Of a DNA stretch of 64,000 bases, positions 56,296 to 64,000 are shown one piece after another. This DNA is from Zygnema cylindricum (Eukaryota; Streptophyta; Zygnematophyceae; Zygnematales; Zygnemataceae): assembly GCA_037447655.1 (NCBI GenBank), contig JBBHKE010001421.1, positions 52,746-116,745 of the forward strand. Reading direction: 5' to 3'. Every line of letters starts with the position of its first letter. Within the stretch, counting starts at the first letter, position 1. The position numbers were made by a program, and so were the translations under genes. The notes under the pieces were generated by a model, which was not told the DNA's origin, did no database searches, and saw only the letters and a program-made list of their open reading frames with translations.

Positions 56296-57350
56296 TGTAG
56301 AAATTTATGATCCATTTAAAGTATTTTCTAGGTCTAAATAGAAATATAGAAAGAAGCCGAGGCAGTCTACCTCTAACTTCTCTCTCCAACTCTCAAACTT
56401 GTCGCGGTCACTGAGAAATTGGAGAGGGAGCTAGAGCCATGGCTACCTAGGCTAACCAGAAGTTTATGGGATTATATATTAGTTAGGGGTTTTAATACTA
56501 AAAACATATGGTGTTGGCTACAGGATTTGATCCTTGAACCTACCGGCCGGCAGGCTGCCGGTAGACGGTAGCCTTAACTGTTAAGTCTTCATCGAATGTT
56601 ACGTAATATAGGGTATGATATTTATTTAGATGTTAGTGAGAAGGAAAATTCATTTAACTATAACTGATTATCGAAGACATAGATCAATAATTGTAAAAGT
56701 ACGGATAGCGGTACGAATAAGAAACCAATACCGCGCATTTGTTTCTTTATAGAAAAGAATATCGCACATGTATTTATTACGGCTACGATTAAATATGAAT
56801 TTAATCGGGCGGCCGGAATTAATGTCAAGATTCGGAAGAGGATTTTGGTGGTTTATGGACATCGCCACATCGGATGACACGTGGCGGAATAACATTGGAT
56901 CGCGGCATCTCCGAGGATTACGGGAACGAATCCGAACATACCTCGTGTCGACATTTGGGCCATGTCGTACGATGTTCGTACAGAAAGTACACCGGCAGCT
57001 GTACTTTTGTGTACGAAGCTCCATTTTGATTGGCTCCGTACATCAGTAGTCAGAGTCTGTGAGAGAGATAGGACTTAGAAAAATTAGGAGATAGGACCCT
57101 CTCTCCCAGAGAGCTTCTGTACAAAAGGTCAACTTTGACCCTCTATAACTTACTGCTCAGGGGAGCAAATTCAGAGATTCTTTTTGCTATCGACTCATGG
57201 GAGTCTTGCCTTCACAGGGGTGAAGTTGGTCAAAGTTATTGTCTGCCAGGGTTGTAGTTGTTTTTGCTGAAACACAAAGGGGTTAGTGTCATCCTAGAGT
57301 CTTCTTGGAAGCTGTCCACTCTGAGGACTTATGGAGGTCTTAGAGTTTTA
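56296..57350 (+). repeat. copia-3 right LTR
   Basis: Starts TGTAGAAATTTATGATCC directly after the polypurine tract and ends TTAGAGTTTTA just before the AGCCT duplication; the related solo LTR ends in GTTGCA, so the last bases have mutated. Confidence 0.87.
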
Positions 57351-58327
57351 AGCCTTACCTTGGGCACAACCACTGCTATCATCCATCATTTCATTATCCC
57401 CAAACTGAATGATGTCTACTACACTAAGCTTCTTCATTTCCCTCAACCTATCAACATGCATATGCCCTAACCTCTTATGCCAAATCATCAAGTTTGGGAC
57501 ATCGACATAGTAAGCATTCTTCTTTTCGATACTCAAGTTAAGCCTAAAAATTCCTTGGCTACCCTTATTTTATTTGTGAAGAAGACTTCATCCCCATACT
57601 TAGCTATAAAGACTCATTTTCTAGTGAAGGTATCTAACTCCTTATCATCTAACACAGAAGTAGAGAGAAGATTTTTACTTAACTGAGGAATGTATAGTAC
57701 ATCTGAGAAAGTGAGTATAGAAGTGTTACCCTTCACTAAGACTTTCAGATCTACCAAACCCAGTAGATCTGATGTAACTACTCTCCCATCCTCATACTGT
57801 ATCTCTACAGTAGGTATCTTTTTTAGTTTGGTAAAGAGGTTTCTATCACGACACATATGCATGGATGCATATGAATCGATGATCCATCCTCCCTTTGGAG
57901 CTTCCCGAATGGCTTGAGGAGCACACTTCTGTTTCCGAGGGATCTCTTTCTCCTCCAGATTCTCGTTAAGAAGAAGCTCCCCATCCCCCTCTTCAGAGGA
58001 CTCATCCTCCTCGGTCATCCCTTTCACTTGTGTGACCACAAGTGCCTTCCTCTTCCCTCCGGAACAACCTCCAAAACGGTTCTCTTGGAGTCTCAGCTCT
58101 AACAGCTTGGTACAGTCCGCTATGAATTGTTCGGGCTTCTTGCAAAAACGACAAAGAGCCTTTGGGAGCCTTCGTCCTCCACATTGATCTTTCTCACCTT
58201 TGAAGCTGTTGTACGACTTCCTCGAATCCTTCCCCCACTGGTCCGTTTCGGCAGCTAGAGCTTGAATGCTTTTTCCTCCTCTCCGAATCTCAATAGTATT
58301 TTCCGACACAATTATCATTCGGACCAC
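57351..58327 (-). pseudogene. copia-2 gag C-terminus, protease and GAG-pre-integrase
   Basis: Zinc-knuckle remnant CRFCKKPEQFIADC (His of CCHC changed). Protease motif WIIDSYASMHMC has Tyr where Gly is needed, so it is inactive. LYIPQLSKNLLSTSVL is the usual post-protease motif. In a second frame, MIWHKRLGHMHVDRL and CAQGKA are GAG-pre-integrase. The frame continues across copia-3 once that element and one AGCCT are removed. Confidence 0.87.
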
Positions 58328-58483
58328 TATATTCCACTTCTATGAACTCTCATCTATTTCCTGAACTCGATACACTATGTTCTCATACTCATCAGGCAAC
58401 GTCATAAAGAGGGTATTGACCTTCATCTTTATTGTATATGTCCACCAGGCACTTTCCATTTCCATATACAAAAAGAGAGGTCA

Positions 58484-59034
58484 TTACGGTAATCCAACAT
58501 TTTTTCCCACTTTGTAAGTGTAATCCCCTAGCCTTTGCTCGGCCAACTGGAGATTCTGAATAGTACCAGCTCTATAGATTTTAACTAAAGTAACCCGCAA
58601 CTCCTCGGCCTTGAGAATATGAAGATGAGATGTTGCCAAAGCTTGAGTGAGGTGCCTCATACTCAAATGCCTGACAGCCATGTTTGTGTATTCCCACATT
58701 TGAATATCTATTTCCTCGTTCTTCAAGGCCACCACTCCGCGTGCCGTGGCGATGGGAGTGAAGGTGTCTCCTTTCCTTTCCCATTTTCGGACACACTGCT
58801 GTCCCCGTCGTTTGCCTCCTATGTTCGGCCACATGATGTTGTAGAAAACCTCATGCCACTAAACCTTGGTGGAATTCCCTGAGATGGACACTTCACCTGT
58901 CGACTGACAATACCCCAACATCGTTTTTTATAGAAAGACCCTACCATCATGGCTTCCCAATAAATGAACCCATATTTGTTGAAGATCGGCACCCTAGAGG
59001 GTGGGCCCATAACTTGGAATTGTGTGTTCCCCAT
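58484..59034 (-). pseudogene. copia-2 gag N-terminus
   Basis: Starts at the ATG at 59034, whose first codons lie inside the LTR end (GGGGAACA). VPIFNKYGFIYWEAMM matches the conserved start of copia gag. A frameshift near 58820 leads to the second frame with EYTNMAVRHLSMRHLTQALA. No primer binding site was recognised between LTR and gag. Confidence 0.75.
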
Positions 59035-60014
59035 AGGACTACAAAATTTAGGAAGCCTTTAGGTAATTTTTTACTAACTCCCTTTCAACTAGGATCAGTG
59101 CTACCCCAGCAGGCAAATAGACAATCTAACTGCACCCCAGTGCTGTATGGACTCCCTAGAGTGTGCAACAAAAAGAATCATTGAAAACGCCGAACCAGGC
59201 GATTAATTATAGAGTGGCAAAGATGCCAATATATATACAAGCTTGCTGGAGAGAGGCGGCTACCTCCTCAATCCTCTAAGTCATAAACCCCTCTCACAAC
59301 CCATATCTATTAATGTACCAACTTATCAGAATAGTGTACAAAACACAAAGGTATAATGGACGATATCCTTTCTGTACTGCCTGTGTAGGACAAGGCCATG
59401 AAGTGGACGTCTGTCTTCTTTAGACTTATTCTCATACTCCGCGGGATTCCCGCTTCTCAATGATATTTTGCCACGTGGCGCCATATCATGTTACGCTTGA
59501 AAATCGCCAAAGCGGCCAGTACGTGATCTCGGCGATGATGTGTGCCGTAGGATCCAAAACCAGCTTTAAATACTAACCGTTAAAAAACAAATGTCCGGTA
59601 CATTTGTTCGGTGTGGATTCACGTTTGCACTGTAATGTAACCCGTTTCCATGTTTCTTATCCGTAATTCCGTTCATCGGATTATTGATCCTATACCTCGT
59701 TAAATATTAATCGAATCGTATGTACTTTAACGAACTCTTACGACAGGTCGGCTAAAGTTGACGGCTACGCCTCGCTCTGCTGGTTGGAGGATCAAGTCAT
59801 GCCGGACTCACCTTTTATCTAATGGGTGACTTATGTCACTCCTTAGTCTTGCCTATGGAGCTGAGGCAACCATGGCTCCATCTCCTTCTCTCTCCTTCAG
59901 TGACTACAACAAATATGGGGGCTAAAGAGAGGAGGTGGAGGCACGCTTCCTATGCTCTACCTTTTTAGTTTATTAGAACCTAAAAAATACCCTTTAAATC
60001 TATTGATTTCAACA
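59025..60014 (-). repeat. copia-2 5' LTR
   Basis: 990 bp, minus strand TGTTGAAATC to GGGGAACA. Uninterrupted partner of 49351-51306. Confidence 0.85.
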
Positions 60015-60722
60015 CATGTGACATTGTAAATGTTTAGGGTTTGTGATGTTTTGACATCATGCTCACTTATGATAGCGTCGACGTCATTAATTCTAAAACT
60101 TTTCGCCATGGTTTCCCGATTTTTCTTTTTTGTCTTTTCTCACTCTACTTACCATCAAATTACGCCCAATCATAATCATTTTTTTCATATATCTTTGATT
60201 TAATACCATTATTGTTGTTTTTCATTGCAAGAATCGTGAGATAGATGCAGTAATTCGAGAGGGAGAGAGAAATAATCGCCTTCACATACTTCGCTTTTGA
60301 CGAAATGGCGTCCGTGTCGCAACCCTTTCACGACCTTATACACAGAAAAATGTGCCCGGAAAAAGGTACGCATAAGCTAAAAACGTGCACTGGTTTTTTT
60401 TTTTGGTACTTCGCACATAAGAGTTTTCAAATACCTTCGGCGATTGCGAAAACGTCTGCCTAATCGATCACATCATGAATTTTTTGTTAAAATCACCTCG
60501 CGAGGTGATTTGAGTAGAAGTTTGGAGGTGAGCAGTAGGGTCGCGAAAGTGGGTCTAAACGCTCTAGACGACAAAATCAGGTACAGTTAAAGTTTAAAAG
60601 TGAGGCAATCTGTACTGTGGTAGTTTCATTTTTTTGTACGGCTGCAAATTTTCTTGTTGCGGGCTAAGTTTTGGAGGAAAACTACAGGAAAACGCCCTTA
60701 CTTTATCACATGGGAAAGTGCC
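60015..60722 (+). mobile_element. Harbinger-like element H3, right part
   Basis: Starts mid-element (CATGTGACATTGTAAATG) and aligns with 18571-19272 of H1, for example GACATCATGCTCACTT. It ends with the inverted terminus ACATGGGAAAGTGCC. Continues 31809-32026, about 28 kb away. Confidence 0.75.
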
Positions 60723-61499
60723 TTTAGTCTTTGAAGTAAACAATCAGCTTCGATATCAATGTATCAAGTCACATGTTGCTACGATCTATGGGACACTATG
60801 GGTCTTTGGATTCTATGATTCCTTGGGTTAAGTTTGCGATGGACAGTGTGACGTTGTCGGATTTTACATAACGCCGGACGGTTTTCTTTCGTTTTGGAAG
60901 TCGATGTTGACACTCCGTTATGCTTTTCAATTTGTCCGACATCTTATGATGGGCCTTTCTTTTCTTTTCGTGCAATTATGTAGAAATGTTGGTCGATGGC
61001 GACATTATGCCTCTTCTCTATTAGGCGCCGACAGTAATCGCACGGAAACGTTTACTAGCAGTAATTTGGCACTAATTTTTTGTTGGCAGTAATATTTTGT
61101 TCGACAGTATTCGTACCGAAACATTTAGTGGCAATAATATTTTGTTCACTTTTCCATCAGGTCGTGTCAGCAAGGAATCTATCGCCTACGTGCTTTATTT
61201 CGATTGGATCCCCGTAGGTTCCTGTTCAGACGACGAGCACGGTTAAAGATTCCAATTTTCCAAAAGCACAAAATATGAAACTTCGTATCTGTACGACTAG
61301 CCGCAAATTAGAATAACGTGAATGTACACTTTTTATGTTCATGTTTTGTTGTTTTTATCGTTGTTTTGTCGTTCGTATTTTGTCGTCTAAAATTTGAAAA
61401 AAGCAAGCGCGGCAAATTTCGGATGTCAATGGATGGCGAAGGAGACGTCATGGGACAATCTTCAACAAATATTTTTTTTGGTGCTGCCGTAACGCGCGT
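60723..61499. repeat. diverged dispersed repeat, no gene
   Basis: 61010-61330 resembles 27640-28010 and 28560-28900 (CCATCAGGTCGTGTCAGCAA, TTCGATTGGA). No coding frame. Confidence 0.5.
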
Positions 61500-61571
61500 G
61501 GCTTATGTCTGAAGGCGAGTGGCCCATGACCGAAGGCGCTTGGCCTATGTCCGAAGGCGTGTGGCCTATGC
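61500..61571 (+). repeat. 21-bp tandem repeat
   Basis: Three full copies and a partial one of GGCYTATGWCYGAAGGCGNNT. In one frame it encodes the heptad MSEGxWP repeated, but the open frame is only 64 codons. Confidence 0.85.
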
Positions 61572-61967
61572 CATATGTATTGTTCCCCTCTCACATCCAT
61601 CTTGGATTGTATGTGAGCTCTACACGTGGACATATTTTACAGGTACAGTGTGTAGCTAGTCTATTCCTTAAAAAAAGGAAGAGACATTGGATAAAATGAC
61701 CGCTTGCTTCGAAAACACAAAATCGGACGGTCGACGTTGTCGCCCAAAAGTTTGAAGAATCTTACCGAATCTCCAGTAATGTATAATAGGCCGACTTTAT
61801 TAAAAAGCGCGATGGTAAACCATCTGAGTCCATAGGAACAAAAAGAAGTAGCATTGCTAAAACTGAAAAACCACATAAAAAAGCAGTACGGCCTTGTACA
61901 TAAATGCATTTTTTTAAAGTAAACAACCTCATTTTTCGCTGATGGAGGTTCACCCTTAAACAGCGAG

Positions 61968-62754
61968 GGTACTTTCGCATGTAACCGAAACTTAGTCTTG
62001 TTACTTTGTTTTTTAGCAAAGATTCTCCGTACAACTTTCAGAGCATTCGGATGAAAACGCAAATAACTTGTTACTTAAAAAAGTGACTTTCGTAGATGTG
62101 TACGAAACAATGTGACAGATGAAGTGGTACACAAAATGAGGCGAAACTTCCACTCGGCTTCAATTTGAGGCGTTTCTCTCTGCACACTGTAAAATTTTTG
62201 TGACTTCGTAATGTCCGTACGCCACATTATCGACGTGTCCAAACCCTGAAATATCTTTCGCTGTCGCACAAAATTGCAGTTTCGTTTTTCGTCTTCCCAC
62301 TTGCCTACAGGTGCCCAATGTTTTTCCTACGCCGTATGTGTGAAGACACGTGTGTTTGAGAGAGACGGCGGCTACGCACAGGTTGTAAACGTGCAGTGGG
62401 GTTTTATTTTTTGGTACTCCGCGCACAAAAATTGAAAAAACTTCCGACAAGTGCGACGGCATCTGCCTATTCGCTCAACTTATTGGACTATATTTAAAAT
62501 CACCTCGCGAGGTGATTTGATGTAAAGTTTGAACATGTGCTGGAAGGACGCGAAAATGGGTCGAAATGCGCGAGACGACAAATTGCATTGCGTTAGACGA
62601 CAAACTACTGTACATATAAAGTTTCAAAGGTAAAGCAACTTGTACGGTGGTAATTTCATTTTTTTTGGTACGGCTCCGGATTTTCTCGTTTTTTTCTAAG
62701 TTATGAAGGAAAACGACAGAAAATAACTGTAACTTTAGCACATGCGAAAGTACC
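61968..62754 (+). mobile_element. Harbinger-like element H4
   Basis: Termini GGTACTTTCGCATGT / ACATGCGAAAGTACC, perfect over 15 bases, 787 bp, same subterminal block as H1-H3 (AACTTAGTCTTGTTACTTTG). Target duplication not clear (right flank TTTA, left flank CGAG). No transposase. Confidence 0.8.
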
Positions 62755-63653
62755 TTTATACTAAAAGTGCGAAATATAGTGTCGCAAGAGTAATCATCGC
62801 GTAATCATCTACCGTACGACCAATGAATGAGAGTCGATGCGAAGTTTGCTGTATGGTGGTGTACGAATTCATGTCGATATAGCGAATATATTTTCATTAG
62901 ACTACTAATTGCAAGGTGACGTGGTCTGACACAATATGACGTGAGAGAAGCTGTCTTTCCCCTATAAGGACAAAGCGACACGACGACGCGTAAATCCAAA
63001 AGGACACTTCAAAACCGTGTACGAAAGAAGATTTTTCGGTTTTTTCTTCCGATTATCAAACAAAACGACAAAAAAGGTATAAATTCTGAACACTGGAACG
63101 TCCCGTCAGTATCTTGCCCATTTTTGCCTTCAGAGTGTTCGATGAAGGTGAAGACAGAATAATCGTGTACGTATTCAGATGTTCTAGTTTTTTAGTTTTA
63201 TGCACGAATTAAGTGTGATTATTCGGAGATTTTTTTTTTGAAAGGTGTCATGAGCATGATGCTGAAATCAACTACCAGCTATAAGTAGTCGACCTAAGAA
63301 AACAGCGTTGGATCGAACAGCTGAGTCGACTACTCGACTTAGGATCGTTTAACCTAAATCTGTGCCGGAAACTGACGTGAATTGGCTCATGTAGATAGAC
63401 ATCTTGATTTTTGATATTTTCTTTTGAGAAGTTTCAGCAAACAGGTGCCAATGGTGACTATAGTCATCGCTTGTATGGCAATACCGAACTCCTTGTCTTA
63501 TAATGCTGAAAGAATCTCCGGCATTCTTGGTTAAGCACAAGCCACGCAATCCGATGAAACACCTGCTGTTCCATTGGAAATTCACCTTAAACTGCACTTA
63601 GTCCTGATTTCGATTACAACTGGATTAAAGTTATCTGTGTCAAAATCATCGTC
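62755..63653. other. intergenic / 5' region of the F-box gene
   Basis: No element ends or exons recognised; probable promoter and 5' UTR of the gene starting at 63654. Confidence 0.45.
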
Positions 63654-63887
63654 ATGGCTCCGGGAGATCTGATAAACGTTATCCTTAGTGAAGACCTTCT
63701 TTTAAATATCCTGAGCCGTATTCAGAAGCCAGCGGAGCGACAGGTATGCAGCATGGTGTGCAAGCGCTGGCTGCGGCTTCTCAGTGCGACTTGCAGCGCC
63801 ATTCATGTGCTGAGAGCGCCGGTCATCGCAAGTCTGCTGCTGCGCTATGCAAATGTGACGTCACTCGACTGCTCGAGCTGTGTACAG
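63654..63887 (+). CDS. first exon of probable F-box (LRR) protein, partial
   Basis: ATG at 63654; 78 codons in phase 0 to CAG before GTTTGC at 63888. Residues 9-50 (VILSEDLLLNILSRIQ, then ERQVCSMVCKRWLRLLS) match the F-box pattern: a Leu-rich first helix, then VCKRW. F-box proteins recruit substrates to SCF ubiquitin ligases through SKP1. The segment ASLLLRYANVTSLDCSSC that follows looks like the start of leucine-rich repeats, which would make it an FBL-type protein. The frame is also open across the predicted intron into the (CT)n tract to the window end, so the donor is a prediction. The rest of the gene is outside the window. Confidence 0.72.
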
Positions 63888-63941
63888 GTTTGCCACTCTC
63901 TGGATGTTGTGCCATTTCTTGTCTGCACATGTCTGATGAGT

Positions 63942-63951
63942 AACATCTCTC

Positions 63952-63983
<32 letters not shown>

Positions 63984-64000
63984 CCTCTCCCTCTCCCCCC
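63942..64000 (+). repeat. (CT)n microsatellite at window end
   Basis: TCTCTC repeats changing to CTCCCT and poly-C, probably within the first intron of the F-box gene. Confidence 0.9.

Larger units (their letters stand above)
54004..57350 (+). mobile_element. copia-3, internally deleted Ty1/copia element
   Basis: Inserted in copia-2 between the GAG-pre-integrase and integrase coding regions, with target duplication AGCCT (53999-54003 and 57351-57355). The left LTR is cut at about 54637 (after ACATTTGGG) and joined directly to the RT region, so the leader, gag, protease and most of the integrase are gone. Confidence 0.9.
49351..60014 (-). mobile_element. copia-2, decayed Ty1/copia element hosting copia-3
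   Basis: On the minus strand: LTR (59025-60014), gag, PR, GAG-pre-integrase, [copia-3], INT, RT, RNase H, LTR (49351-51306). Flanks TTATG and CATGT do not match, so no target duplication is visible; left flank is copia-1 gag and right flank is element H3. Confidence 0.85.

Overview
The window is nuclear DNA from a eukaryote, most likely a plant-lineage organism with a large, repeat-rich genome. GT-AG introns are frequent and often 0.3-2 kb long, and plant-type Ty1/copia and Ty3/gypsy elements dominate. One gypsy element carries a C5-cytosine DNA methyltransferase (DNMT) domain. From memory, DNMT capture by retrotransposons has been reported for dinoflagellates and charophyte algae. Together these points suggest a streptophyte alga, possibly Chara-like; that is inference, not an identification.

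Layout. (1) 175-14511, + strand: one host gene of unknown function that I could assemble exon by exon (13 exons, about 1101 codons). It encodes a Ser/Thr-rich N-terminus, short coiled coils, a second Ser/Pro-rich tract and a helical C-terminal half. A near-perfect 2-kb tandem duplication copies microexons 2 and 3. Its introns hold a hAT-type MITE, (CCCCCT)n and (AT)n microsatellites and a purine-rich low-complexity block. (2) 15248-17581: a small MITE, a 5'-truncated LINE pseudogene with a restriction-like-endonuclease-type C-terminus, and a second hAT MITE. (3) 18334-19272: a Tourist/PIF-Harbinger-like element (H1). A young gypsy element, gypsy-1 (19275-27056, - strand, LTRs nearly identical, TSD CCCTT), is inserted at its right edge. 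(4) 27062-31808: old dispersed repeats and a second Harbinger-like element (H2). (5) 31809-60722: a third Harbinger-like element (H3) split by about 28 kb of nested LTR elements. Copia-1 (32027-49350, decayed) contains gypsy-2 (34056-45353, the DNMT element). Copia-2 (49351-60014, - strand) contains a solo LTR and an internally deleted copia-3. (6) 60723-63653: repeats and a fourth Harbinger-like element (H4). (7) 63654 to the window end: first exon of a probable F-box gene on the + strand.

The most interesting object is gypsy-2. It encodes gag with two zinc knuckles, a protease-like region, a DNMT with recognisable motifs I, II, IV, VI, VIII and IX/X, then RT, RNase H and integrase, and ends in a PHD finger. 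Its LTR carries a CpG-dense array of palindromic units, and its 5' untranslated region carries nine TTAGGG-like boxes. The LTRs are arranged in a circularly permuted way, as if a two-LTR circle form had integrated. This copy has a frameshift inside the DNMT and a stop codon in the integrase, so it is probably not autonomous now, but the near-identical LTRs show the insertion is recent.
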